Assembly: GCF_014649795.1 (NCBI RefSeq) | Contig: NZ_BMTS01000002.1 | Location: forward strand, 310,001 to 374,000 | Reading direction: 5' to 3' | Source: Streptomyces melanogenes | Lineage (GTDB): Bacteria > Actinomycetota > Actinomycetes > Streptomycetales > Streptomycetaceae | DNA length: 64,000 nucleotides | In this document: positions 43,812 through 51,488 of the stretch, piece by piece | How positions within the stretch are numbered: position 1 is the first letter of the stretch | Layout: each line of letters opens with the position of its first letter | Translations under genes and position numbers: made by a program | The notes under the pieces: model-generated | What the model saw: the letters and a program-made list of their open reading frames with translations, nothing else | The model's database searches: none | What the model was told of the DNA's origin: nothing

Positions 43812-44239
43812 GGGCGCTCCAGGAGCCAGCGGGGGACCGTCACGCCGTCCGTCTCCGTGAACGCCACCTGCACGCGCGCCCCGATCCGCAGCCGCTCCGG
43901 TGCCACCGAGTCCAGGGGCGCGTCCGGGTCGGCGACCACGTTGCCGACCAGGCGGATCAGGGGGTCCTCGGCGAGTTCGACGACGACCGCGTTGTACGGG
44001 GCCTGGGCCGCGTACTCGGGCAGGAGCGGGGGGTGGGGGAACACGTACGACCAGATGCGGCCGCGGCCGGACATCCGGCGCCACTCGCTGTCGAAGGATT
44101 GGCAGTGCGGGCAGCACGGGCGGGGCGGGAAACGCAGCCGGCCGCAGTCGGGGGCCGCGCAGGCCTGGACGCGCAGTTCGCCCCGCGCGGCGTACTCCCA
44201 GAACGGGGCGCCGTCGTCGTCGGTCACCGGGGTCAGCAT
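43808..44239 (-). CDS. DUF35 zinc-ribbon/OB-fold protein (ChsH2-like)
   Basis: A 143-residue DUF35 protein. The zinc ribbon is CAAPDCGRLRFPPRPCCPHC (about residues 27-46), and the OB-fold begins near GRGRIWSYVF. Nine bases upstream is the lipid-transfer-type thiolase gene. In steroid-degrading actinobacteria such DUF35 domains form the retro-aldolase with Ltp2 that removes the last side-chain fragment from a hydroxyacyl-CoA. The same reaction type is the best guess here, but the substrate is unknown. The stop overlaps the GTG of the hydratase gene. Confidence 0.88.
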   Translation of the reverse strand: MLTPVTDDDGAPFWEYAARGELRVQACAAPDCGRLRFPPRPCCPHCQSFDSEWRRMSGRGRIWSYVFPHPPLLPEYAAQAPYNAVVVELAEDPLIRLVGNVVADPDAPLDSVAPERLRIGARVQVAFTETDGVTVPRWLLERP

Positions 44240-44248
44240 CTGGACTCC

Positions 44249-45397
44249 TCAACTCCTCAGCAGAACGGCCGATGTGGGGACTCCCTCGCCCGCCGTCACC
44301 AGGCACGTCGCCGCGTCCGGCACCTGTGCCGTGGACGTGCCGCGCAGCTGCTTCACGCCCTCGTTGATGAGGTTGAAGCCGTGGACGTACGCCTCGCTGA
44401 GGCCGCCGCCGCCCGTGTTGAGCGGCAGCCGGCCGCCGATCTCCAGGGCGCCGCCCTCGGTGAACGCGGCGCCCTCGCCCCGGCCGCAGAAGCCGTAGCC
44501 CTCCAGGGAGAGCGGGACGAGCGGGGTGAACGCGTCGTAGATCTGGGCGACGTCGACGTCCTGGGGGCCGAAGTCGGCCTGTTTCCACAGGTGGCGGGCG
44601 GCGGTCCAGGCGGGTCCGGTCAGCGGGTCGTCGTTCCAGTAGTTGACCATGCCGTGGTGCTGGGCGGGCAGGCCCTGGGCGGCGGAGTGCACGTACACCG
44701 GCTTGTGGCGGCAGTCGCGGGCGCGCTCGGCGGAGACGATCACGCAGGCCAGCGCGCCGTCCGTCTCCAGGCAGTTGTCGAAGAGGCAGAGCGGCTCGCT
44801 GATCCAGCGCGAGGTCATATACATGTCGCGGGTCAGTGGCCGCTCGTACATGATCGCGGCCGGGTTCTGGTTGGCGCGGTTGCGGCAGGCCAGGGCGACG
44901 TTGAAGAGGTGATCGCGGGTGGCGCCGTACTCGTGCATATAGCGCCGCGCCAGCATGCCGATCTCGTCGGCGGGCCGCAGCAGCCCGAAGGGGCGCGTCC
45001 ACTGGGCTGGGGTGGGGAGTTGGACCGTGGTGTTCGTCCAGGGGCGGGGGCCGCTGCCGCGTTTTCTGGAGCGCCAGGCCACTCCCACGTTCGCCTGGCC
45101 GGTGGCCACGGCGGCCGCGAGATGGGCGATGGTCGCGCACGAACCGCCGCCGCCGAAGCCGACCTTGCCGAAGAAGGTGACGTCGCCGGCGCCGATGGAC
45201 TTGGCGACCTCCACCTCGTCGGTCTCCTCCATCGTGTACGAGGCGAAGCCGTCCACCTCGGAGGGGGAGATCCCGGCGTCGTCGAGCGCGGCGAGAATGG
45301 CCCGGCAGGCCAGCTTCTTCTCGGAGTCGCCCAGTCGGCGGGCGAACTCCGTCTGTCCTATGCCCGCGATCGCCGTCGCGTCCTTGAGCGTCGACAC
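44249..45397 (-). CDS. lipid-transfer-type thiolase, Ltp2-like aldolase subunit
   Basis: A 382-residue thiolase-fold protein. AIAGIGQTEFARRLGDSEKK starts the fold. The classical thiolase histidine motif is replaced by GGGLSEAYVHGFNLINEG, where a Tyr takes the catalytic place as in Ltp2 retro-aldolases. YDAFTPLVPLSLEGYGFCGR is another group signature. The adjacent DUF35 gene completes the Ltp2-ChsH2-type pair. GTG at 45397 has GGAGG upstream. It is divergent from the FadD3-like ligase with one perfect operator in between, so both transcription units should be induced together. Confidence 0.88.
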   Translation of the reverse strand: MSTLKDATAIAGIGQTEFARRLGDSEKKLACRAILAALDDAGISPSEVDGFASYTMEETDEVEVAKSIGAGDVTFFGKVGFGGGGSCATIAHLAAAVATGQANVGVAWRSRKRGSGPRPWTNTTVQLPTPAQWTRPFGLLRPADEIGMLARRYMHEYGATRDHLFNVALACRNRANQNPAAIMYERPLTRDMYMTSRWISEPLCLFDNCLETDGALACVIVSAERARDCRHKPVYVHSAAQGLPAQHHGMVNYWNDDPLTGPAWTAARHLWKQADFGPQDVDVAQIYDAFTPLVPLSLEGYGFCGRGEGAAFTEGGALEIGGRLPLNTGGGGLSEAYVHGFNLINEGVKQLRGTSTAQVPDAATCLVTAGEGVPTSAVLLRS

Positions 45398-45469
45398 CCG
45401 CCACCTCCGCGATCCCCGTACGCCATTGGCGCTGGATTGCTGCTGACAGCGAGGAAGGGTACAGCTAAT

Positions 45470-45484
45470 CTGACGGGTAGTCAG
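45470..45484. promoter_or_regulatory. CTGAC-n5-GTCAG operator, site 10
   Basis: CTGACGGGTAGTCAG, perfect half-sites, in the divergent promoter between the Ltp2-like thiolase operon and the FadD3-like ligase. Confidence 0.7.
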
Positions 45485-45523
45485 CTACTGTGCCAACGGC
45501 TACTGCGGGTGGGAGGGTTTGCC

Positions 45524-47137
45524 ATGCGGGACGACCTTCGCGGGGACCTGGAGTGGGGCTCCGTCCCCGCGCTCGTACGGAGCGCGGCCGAGCGGTTCGG
45601 ACAGCGGGAGGCCGTCGTCGAGGGCCGCACCCGCGTCTCGTACGCGGAGCTCGGCGAGCGGGTGGAGCGGGCGGCGGCGGCCTGTATGGCGGCCGGGGTC
45701 GAGAGCGGCGACCGGGTCGCGGTGTGGGCGCCCAACACCCTGGACTGGATCGTCTCCGCGCTGGGCGCGGTCACGGCCGGGGCGGTGCTGGTCCCGCTGA
45801 ACACGCGGTTCAAGGGCGCGGAGGCGGCGTACGTGCTCCAACGCAGCCGGGCGAAGCTGCTGTTCGTGACGGGAACGTTCCTGGGGACGTCGTACGTTGC
45901 CACCTTGCGGCGTGCCGCCGCCGAGGGCGAGGGCGCGGGGCCGCTGCCCGGGCTGCCGCATCTGGAGCAGGTGGTGGTCCTGGCGGAGGACGCGCCGGAC
46001 GACTTCTGGACCTGGAAGGACTTCCTGGCGGGCGGGGAAGGCGTTCCGGCGGCGGATGTACGGTCGCGGGCGGACTCGGTGGCCTCCTCGGCCCCCTCGG
46101 ACATCGTCTTCACCTCCGGGACGACGGGCCGCCCCAAGGGCGTGGTGATCACGCACGCGCAGACGCTGCGGGGCTACGACATCTGGAGCGAGCTGGCGGG
46201 GTTGCGCGAGGGCGACCGCTATCTGATCGTGAACCCCTTCTTCCACACCTTCGGGTACAAGGCGGGGATCATCGCCTGTCTGATGCGGGGCGCGACGATG
46301 GTGCCGCAGCCGGTGTTCGACGTCGAGACGGTCCTGGCGAACATCGCCGCCGAGCGCATCTCCGTCCTGCCCGGCCCGCCCACGCTCCACCAGTCCCTCC
46401 TCGACCACCCGGCGCGCGCGGCCCACGACCTGTCCGCGCTGCGGCTCGTGGTGACCGGCGCGGCCGTCGTCCCGCTGCGGCTCGTCGAGCGGCTGCGGAC
46501 GGAGCTGGGGATCGGCACGGTGCTCACGGCGTACGGGTTGTCGGAGGCCAGCGGCATCGTCACGATGTGCCGCCGTGGGGACCCGGCCGAGGTGATCGCG
46601 TACACGTCCGGGCGGGCGATACCCGGTACGGAGGTACGGGTCCTGGCGGAGCCGGGTGAGCCGGGGGAGGTGCTGGTGCGCGGGTTCAACGTGATGCGCG
46701 GGTACTTCGAGGACGAGGCGGAGACGAGGCGGGTGATCACGGGGGACGGGTGGTTGCGGACGGGGGACGTGGGGGTGCTGGACGCGGCGGGGAACCTGCG
46801 GATCACCGACCGGATCAAGGACATGTTCATCGTCGGGGGCTTCAACGCGTACCCCGCCGAGATCGAGCAGGTGTTGGGGCTGCATCCGGAGGTTGCGGAG
46901 GTGGCGGTGGTGGGGGTGCCGGATGGGCGGCTGGGGGAGGTGGGGCGGGCGTTCGTGGTGCGGCGGGAGGGGGCCGGGCTTACGGGGGATGAGCTGATTG
47001 CTTGGGCGCGGCGGGAGATGGCGAATTTCAAGGTGCCGCGGGAGGTGTGGTTCTTGGGGGAGTTGCCGCGGAATGCGGGGGGGAAGGTGGTGAAGGGTGT
47101 GTTGCGGGAGTTTTCCCCCACCCCGCCCCTTCCCTAG
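45524..47137 (+). CDS. acyl-CoA synthetase, FadD3-like
   Basis: A 537-residue AMP-forming acyl-CoA ligase. The P-loop is FTSGTTGRPKGVVITH (about residues 196-211), then YGLSEASG, GDGWLRTGDVGVLD, and the C-terminal lysine region in RNAGGKVVKGVLREF. The overall look is that of FadD3, the ligase that activates the bicyclic steroid remnant HIP in mycobacteria and rhodococci; here the true substrate is open. ATG at 45524 has GGAGGG seven bases upstream. The last residues, SPTPPLP and TAG, are supplied by the outer module of repeat R9. The last 400 bases are strongly G-rich on the coding strand. Confidence 0.88.
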   Translation: MRDDLRGDLEWGSVPALVRSAAERFGQREAVVEGRTRVSYAELGERVERAAAACMAAGVESGDRVAVWAPNTLDWIVSALGAVTAGAVLVPLNTRFKGAEAAYVLQRSRAKLLFVTGTFLGTSYVATLRRAAAEGEGAGPLPGLPHLEQVVVLAEDAPDDFWTWKDFLAGGEGVPAADVRSRADSVASSAPSDIVFTSGTTGRPKGVVITHAQTLRGYDIWSELAGLREGDRYLIVNPFFHTFGYKAGIIACLMRGATMVPQPVFDVETVLANIAAERISVLPGPPTLHQSLLDHPARAAHDLSALRLVVTGAAVVPLRLVERLRTELGIGTVLTAYGLSEASGIVTMCRRGDPAEVIAYTSGRAIPGTEVRVLAEPGEPGEVLVRGFNVMRGYFEDEAETRRVITGDGWLRTGDVGVLDAAGNLRITDRIKDMFIVGGFNAYPAEIEQVLGLHPEVAEVAVVGVPDGRLGEVGRAFVVRREGAGLTGDELIAWARREMANFKVPREVWFLGELPRNAGGKVVKGVLREFSPTPPLP

Positions 47138-47355
47138 ACCCTCCGGGGGTGGGTGGGGTGTGGAGGCTCGCTTCCCGGGGGCTGCGCCCCCGGACCCCCT
47201 TGCGGGGCCTGCGGCCCCTGCACCCCGCTGTCTTTCGTCTGCGGGTCGTGGCCGGTTGCTCGCGCAGTTCCCCGCGCCCCTGAAATGCTCGGCTTCGCTA
47301 TCGCCCGTACCCCCTAGGGGCGCGGGGAACTGCGCGACCAGCCACCCACGGCCTG
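47113..47355. repeat. modular mirror repeat, copy R9
   Basis: The outer module overlaps the last codons of the FadD3-like gene. CCCGGGGGCTGCGCCCCCGG and the arms 47256-47281 (starting TTGCTCGCG) and 47316-47341 follow, with the alternative spacer GCTCGGCTTCGCTATCGCCC. It lies between convergent genes. Confidence 0.9.
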
Positions 47356-48141
47356 TCACTTTGACTCGTCGTTGAACCTCGCCGTCGACCACACATAACC
47401 CAGCACCGCGAGCCCCACACACCACCCCACCGCGATCCACCCGTTGTTGCCGATCTCCGTGCCCAGCAGCAAACCTCGCAGGGTTTCGATCGCGGGGGTG
47501 AAGGGCTGGTACTCGGCGATCGGCTGGAACCAGCCCGGCATCGTGTCCGCCGGGATGAACGCGCTGGAGATCAGCGGGAGGATGATCAGCGGCTGGGCGC
47601 TGTTCGCGGCGGCCTCCGCGTTCGGGCTGGCCAGGCCCATGCCGACCGCTATCCAGGTGAGGGCGAGGGAGAAGAGCACCAGCAGGCCGAACGCGGCCAG
47701 CCATTCCAGGGGCGTCGCGTCCGTGGAGCGGAAGCCGATGGCGACCGCGACCGCGCCGACCAGGACCACGCTCATCACGCACTGCAGCACACTGCCGACG
47801 ACGTGCCCGATCAGCACGGAACCCCGGTGGATCGCCATCGTACGGAAGCGGGCGATGATGCCCTCGTTCATGTCGGTGGCCACCGACACCGCGGCCCCGA
47901 TCACCGTGCCACCGATGGTCATCATCAGGATGCCGGGGACGATGTAGGCGATGTAGTCGGAGCGGTCCGTGCCGCCGATGCCCGTGCTCATCACGTCGCC
48001 GAAGATGTAGACGAAGAGCAGGAGCAGCATCACCGGGGTGAGCAGCAGGTTCAGCGTGAGGGACGGGTAGCGGCGGGCGTGCAGCAGGTTGCGGCGCAGC
48101 ATCGTCCGCGAGTCGCGTACGGCGAGGGAGAAGGTGCTCAT
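47356..48141 (-). CDS. ABC-2 type exporter permease
   Basis: A 261-residue membrane protein with six hydrophobic segments, as in the DrrB-type permeases. LTLNLLLTPVMLLLLFVYIF, IVPGILMMTIGGTVIGAAVS and PLIILPLISSAFIPADTMPG (the typical loop before the last helices) are visible. ATG at 48141 overlaps the stop of the ATPase gene (ATGA). It should form a dimeric export channel with the ATPase, moving a lipid-like or drug-like compound out of the cell. The 3' end adjoins repeat R9. Confidence 0.92.
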   Translation of the reverse strand: MSTFSLAVRDSRTMLRRNLLHARRYPSLTLNLLLTPVMLLLLFVYIFGDVMSTGIGGTDRSDYIAYIVPGILMMTIGGTVIGAAVSVATDMNEGIIARFRTMAIHRGSVLIGHVVGSVLQCVMSVVLVGAVAVAIGFRSTDATPLEWLAAFGLLVLFSLALTWIAVGMGLASPNAEAAANSAQPLIILPLISSAFIPADTMPGWFQPIAEYQPFTPAIETLRGLLLGTEIGNNGWIAVGWCVGLAVLGYVWSTARFNDESK

Positions 48142-49094
48142 CGGGCAGACTCCTTGGGCTGGCTGGGGAGGGTGGTGCCGCCGGTCAGGGCGAAGAACAC
48201 GTCGTCCAGGTCGGGGGTGTGCACGGTCAGTTCGTCCGCCTCGATGCCCAGCGAGTCCAGCCGGTCGAGCAGGGAGCGCAGCTCCCGCTGGCTGCCGTCG
48301 CTGGGGATCTGCAACGAGAGCGCCTCGTCGTCCCGGGTGACCTCGCCCAGCGCGAACGTGGCGTCGCGGTACAGCGCCGGGTTCGTGAAGCGGAGCCGTA
48401 CGTGCCCGCCGGGGATCAGCCGCTTCAGCTCCTCCGCGGTGCCCTCGGCGGCGATCCTGCCGTCGTTCAGCACCGCGATGCGGTCGGCGAGTTCGTCGGC
48501 CTCCTCCAGGTACTGCGTGGTGAGGAAGACGGTCACCCCGTCGGCGACCAGCTCGCGGATGATGCCCCACATATTGTGCCGGGAGCGCGGGTCGAGGCCG
48601 GTGGTCGGCTCGTCGAGGAAGATGATCCGCGGGGCGCCGACCAGCGTCATGGCGATGTCCAGGCGGCGCTTCATGCCGCCCGAGTAGGTGGAGGCGGGCT
48701 TCTTCGCCGCCGCCACCAGGTCGAAGCGCTCCAGGAGTTCGGCGGTGACCCGGCGGGCCTCCCGCCGGGACAGGTGGTGCAGGTCCGCCATGAGGAGCAT
48801 GTTCTCCTCGCCGGTGATCAGGCCGTCGACGGCGGAGAACTGTCCGGTGACGCCGATCGAGGCGCGCACCGCCTGCGCGGCGGCGGCCAGGTCGTGGCCG
48901 CCGACGCGCAGGTCCCCGGCGTCCGCCGGGACGAGGGTGGAGAGGATCTTCACGGCGGTGGTCTTGCCCGCGCCGTTCGGGCCGAGCAGGGAGAAGACCG
49001 TTCCTTCGGGGACGGCCAGGTCGATGCCGTCGAGCACGACCTTGTCGCCGTACGACTTGCGCAGCCCGTTCGCCGCGATGGCCAAGCTGGTCAT
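48138..49094 (-). CDS. ABC exporter ATP-binding protein, DrrA-like
   Basis: A 318-residue cytosolic ATPase of the daunorubicin-resistance type. Walker A is GPNGAGKTTAVK (about residues 38-49), the signature is YSGGMKRRLDIA (about 138-149), and Walker B is RIIFLDEPTTGLDPRS. A C-terminal DrrA-type extension of about 90 residues follows. The stop overlaps the permease start. The DUF4097 gene lies 35 bases upstream on the same strand, so the order is DUF4097, ATPase, permease, probably one operon controlled by the divergent MarR-like gene. Confidence 0.94.
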   Translation of the reverse strand: MTSLAIAANGLRKSYGDKVVLDGIDLAVPEGTVFSLLGPNGAGKTTAVKILSTLVPADAGDLRVGGHDLAAAAQAVRASIGVTGQFSAVDGLITGEENMLLMADLHHLSRREARRVTAELLERFDLVAAAKKPASTYSGGMKRRLDIAMTLVGAPRIIFLDEPTTGLDPRSRHNMWGIIRELVADGVTVFLTTQYLEEADELADRIAVLNDGRIAAEGTAEELKRLIPGGHVRLRFTNPALYRDATFALGEVTRDDEALSLQIPSDGSQRELRSLLDRLDSLGIEADELTVHTPDLDDVFFALTGGTTLPSQPKESAR

Positions 49095-49129
49095 GAGGGG
49101 TGCTCCTTCGGAGGCTGCGGGGTCGGGGG

Positions 49130-49795
49130 TCAGAGGCTGCGGGCGGCGATGTCGCCGTAGGACGTGGTCGCCTGGATCTCCAGGCCGGCGGCTCCGGTGT
49201 TCATGAGCGCGTTCTGGATCCGGCCGTACGCGGTGTGCGCGTCCAGCGACGCGGAGACTCCGCGGGCGGCGCCGACCGCGATGTCCCCGGCCTCGGTGCG
49301 CAGTTCGACCGTGCCGCCCACGGCCTCGGTGATACGGAGATCGCCCTTCTGGGTGCTGATCCGGGCGGGGCCGCCCAGGCGGCCGACGGTGACGTCACCG
49401 GCCTGGAGGGTGAGCTGGGCGCCCGCGGTCTCGTCGAGCTTGACGGTGCCCCGCGCGCCCTCGATGACGACGTCGCCGAGCCGCCCGACACCCCGGAACT
49501 CGCCGTCGGCGGCCTTCGCCTCGACGCGGGAGCCGGTGGGCAGCTGGACCGTCACCTCGACGTAGCCGGAGCTGCCGAGGATCCGGTTCTTGGCCGGAGC
49601 GGCCTCGATCCGCAGGACGCCGTCGGCGTACGCGACCGTGGTCTGCTCGGCCGCCTTCACGTCGCGGCTGTTCGAGGCGTTCACGGGGAGGACCTCGACC
49701 GTGGCGTCGGCCCGGTCGGCGGCGATGAAGCGGATGCGTCCGGCGGGGATGTCGAGGACGGCGGAGATCGGGGCGGTGGTGGCGAACTTCTGCAC
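49130..49795 (-). CDS. DUF4097-family beta-strand repeat protein
   Basis: A 221-residue protein with regularly spaced beta-strand repeats such as GGTVELRTEAGDIAVGAARG and LDETAGAQLTLQAGDVTVGR, forming a right-handed beta-solenoid as in DUF4097. There is no signal peptide, so it should stay in the cytoplasm. Relatives sit beside drug-exporter genes and MarR/PadR regulators; the biochemical role is not known. GTG at 49795 has AAGGA seven bases before it. It is the first gene of the exporter operon and divergent from the regulator at 50024. Confidence 0.85.
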   Translation of the reverse strand: MQKFATTAPISAVLDIPAGRIRFIAADRADATVEVLPVNASNSRDVKAAEQTTVAYADGVLRIEAAPAKNRILGSSGYVEVTVQLPTGSRVEAKAADGEFRGVGRLGDVVIEGARGTVKLDETAGAQLTLQAGDVTVGRLGGPARISTQKGDLRITEAVGGTVELRTEAGDIAVGAARGVSASLDAHTAYGRIQNALMNTGAAGLEIQATTSYGDIAARSL

Positions 49796-49860
49796 GGTGT
49801 GTTCCTTCGCTTCGTTGTCGTTTCCGATGAGGGAAAAGCTACGTTGCGTTCGAAGAGTCG

Positions 49861-49876
49861 GCAACAAGTTCGTTGC
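49861..49876. promoter_or_regulatory. GCAAC-n6-GTTGC palindrome
   Basis: GCAACAAGTTCGTTGC, 66 bases upstream of the DUF4097 start, is an inverted repeat in the divergent promoter. It is probably bound by the MarR-like regulator. Confidence 0.5.
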
Positions 49877-49914
49877 GTGGAATGTGTATCCGTGCAGGTC
49901 GTAGCCGAGAAATC

Positions 49915-49964
49915 GTTGCAATGGTTTGCGCTCTAATGCAACAACCGCCCTCTTGTTCGTTGCA
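49915..49964. promoter_or_regulatory. repeated GTTGCA/TGCAAC half-sites
   Basis: GTTGCA at 49915 and TGCAAC at 49937 form a wide inverted repeat, and a further GTTGCA at 49959 extends the array. Both divergent promoters (exporter operon and regulator) fall in this region. Confidence 0.45.
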
Positions 49965-50023
49965 ATGGAATGAGTGTGAACGCTATGCTGGGGACATCAC
50001 GGACACGCACGAAGGAGATCTTG

Positions 50024-50752
50024 ATGCCGGGCGGCAGGCTCACTCAGCAGGAACGCCAGCAGATCGCGCTGGGACTGGCCGACGGCCTCGCGTACGCGGA
50101 GATCGCCCGACGGCTCGACCGCCCCACCTCGACGGTCACGCGCGAGGTGATGCGCAACGGCGGTCCCACCGCCTACCGCGCCGACCTGGCCCACCGCGCC
50201 ACCGAACGCCGCGCCCACCGGCGTACGCAGACCGCGCCCCGGGACGCGGAGACGCCCGCGCAGGCGTACGGGCGCGATGCCGAGGCGGTGCGCGAGTACG
50301 AGGAGGCGCTCACCACCGTCATGATGGCGTCGGGCCTGCCCAAGATGATGTCCCGGGTGATGGCCTGCCTCACCCTCACCGACGCGGGCAGCCTCACCGC
50401 GGCCGAGCTCGTCCAGCGCCTCCAGGTCAGCCCGGCGTCCGTCTCCAAGGCGGTCGCGTTCCTCGACAGCCAGGGCATGGTCCGCCGTGAGCGCGACGAG
50501 CGCCGCCGCGAGCGCTACTTCATCGACGACGACATCTGGTACCAGTCGATGATGGCCAGCGTCCGGGCCAACGCCCAGATCGTCGAGATCGCCCGACAGG
50601 GCGTGGGCGTCCTCGGCCCCGGCACCCCGGCCGCCGCCCGGCTCGAGAACATCGCCCGCTTCCTCGACTTCGTCGGCGAGAGCCTGATACGCGCCGCCGA
50701 GCAGGCCCGGGAGGTCCTGCACACGAAGGCGGAGACGCCGCCCGCGTCCTGA
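50024..50752 (+). CDS. MarR-like regulator with an IS30-type helix-turn-helix
   Basis: A 242-residue DNA-binding protein with two recognition modules. Residues about 6-50 are a helix-turn-helix of the type found at the start of IS30 transposases (LTQQERQQIALGLADGLAYA, EIARRLDRPTSTVTREV). Residues about 120-170 are a winged helix (LTAAELVQRLQVSPASVSKA, VRRERDERRRERYFI). No transposase catalytic domain is present, so it is a regulator, not a mobile element. ATG at 50024 has AAGGAG upstream. It is divergent from the DUF4097-exporter operon and most likely controls it through the GTTGCA sites. Confidence 0.88.
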   Translation: MPGGRLTQQERQQIALGLADGLAYAEIARRLDRPTSTVTREVMRNGGPTAYRADLAHRATERRAHRRTQTAPRDAETPAQAYGRDAEAVREYEEALTTVMMASGLPKMMSRVMACLTLTDAGSLTAAELVQRLQVSPASVSKAVAFLDSQGMVRRERDERRRERYFIDDDIWYQSMMASVRANAQIVEIARQGVGVLGPGTPAAARLENIARFLDFVGESLIRAAEQAREVLHTKAETPPAS

Positions 50753-50778
50753 GCCCGGGCCCGTCCCCTCGCACAACA

Positions 50779-50817
50779 CCGAGCGCCCCGCGGCACGTCC
50801 GGCCGCGGGGCGCTCGG
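50779..50817 (+). terminator. strong rho-independent-like terminator
   Basis: A 16-base perfect stem: 50779-50794 (core GAGCGCCCCGCGGC) pairs with 50802-50817 around a seven-base loop. It is followed by TTT and C-runs. It lies 27 bases after the stop of the MarR-like gene. Confidence 0.75.
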
Positions 50818-51006
50818 TTTCCCCCGATGGTTCCCCCGTTCTCCCCCCCGATTCCCCCGTTCCCCCGTAGTCCCCCGTACTTCCCCCGTACTTCCCCCGT
50901 TGCTCCCCCGTCGGGGACGCGCACCCCCAAGTACGCGTCCCCGGCGATCCCCCGTGGCCCCCGTTCCCCCGTTGGCCCGGTGGTTCCCCCCGTGCTCCCC
51001 CGTGTG
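50818..51006. repeat. CCCCCGT low-complexity tract
   Basis: About 190 bases containing roughly 14 CCCCCG units, mostly CCCCCGT with spacings near 6-11 bases. The opposite strand is ACGGGGG-rich and would be present in read-through RNA from afsS. No gene is present. Runs of five G at short spacing are prone to G-quadruplexes. Confidence 0.8.
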
Positions 51007-51084
51007 TCGCCGGCCGCGACGGCCCCCCCTCCGCGTCGCCGCGGCCGGCCCCCGCCCAGCAGTGGTCCTCAGGTGCTCAGGTGC

Positions 51085-51402
51085 TCAGGCCTCTTCGGAA
51101 CCGGCGTGGTTCTCCTGGGGCTTGAGGATGTCCGCGCCGACCAGGCCCGCGTGGTTCTCCATGGGCTTGACCGGGCCGCCCGTGCCGATGACGCCGGCGT
51201 GGTTCTCCAGCGGCTTCACCACGTCGCCGCCGACCAGGCCCGCGTGGTTCTCCAGCGGGCGGATCTTGCCGTCGCCGCCGATCAGGCCGGCGTGGTTCTC
51301 CATCGGGCGGATCGTGCCGGTGCCCGTGCCGGAACCCGGGCTCCCCGCGTGGTTCTCCTGCGTCGTGGTGTCGCCGGTCTCGGGCTTGTTTCCGTCACTC
51401 AT
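51085..51402 (-). CDS. afsS: AfsS-like small activator with six NHAG repeats
   Basis: A 105-residue protein made almost wholly of a repeat of about 14 residues centred on ENHAG: TQENHAG, PMENHAG, PLENHAG, PLENHAG, PMENHAG, PQENHAG, with GTG or GGD linkers. It lies directly downstream of afsR on the same strand, the place of afsS (afsR2), whose product stimulates antibiotic synthesis and also contains Asn-His repeats. The S. coelicolor protein, as I recall, is about 63 residues with three repeats, so this copy is enlarged. ATG at 51402 has GGGGAG nine bases upstream. Likely regulator: AfsR acting on the promoter between 51.4 and 51.6 kb. Confidence 0.85.
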   Translation of the reverse strand: MSDGNKPETGDTTTQENHAGSPGSGTGTGTIRPMENHAGLIGGDGKIRPLENHAGLVGGDVVKPLENHAGVIGTGGPVKPMENHAGLVGADILKPQENHAGSEEA

Positions 51403-51446
51403 CGTGTTCAGCTCCCCTGAGTTTGCTGCATGTCGTGCTGTGAACG
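51403..51446 (-). promoter_or_regulatory. afsS leader and likely promoter region
   Basis: In the afsS direction this stretch holds GTTCACAG at 51438-51445, resembling the GTTCAC direct-repeat units bound by AfsR and PhoP at the S. coelicolor afsS promoter, and ends in the GGGGAG ribosome binding site. Only one unit is obvious, so this is tentative. Confidence 0.3.
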
Positions 51447-51488
51447 GTGCCCGCCCGGCGGCTCCCCCGAGGGTCGCCGGACGGGCAC
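51447..51488 (-). terminator. hairpin between afsR and afsS
   Basis: A 14-base stem with one mismatch: 51447-51460 (GTGCCCGCCCGGCG) pairs with 51475-51488. It lies in the 299-base gap after the afsR stop and could end most afsR transcripts, leaving afsS to its own promoter. Confidence 0.6.

Noticed and set aside
43041..45404. A 787-codon minus-strand frame suggesting a thiolase-hydratase fusion
   Set aside because: The upstream part is the wrong frame of the thiolase and DUF35 genes, which are complete in their own frames.
50024..50752. IS30-type transposase
   Set aside because: Only the N-terminal helix-turn-helix is IS30-like. There is no DDE catalytic domain and no terminal inverted repeats.
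50818..51006. CRISPR-like repeats
   Set aside because: The units are 6-11 bases of CCCCCGT with no spacers of constant length and no cas genes.
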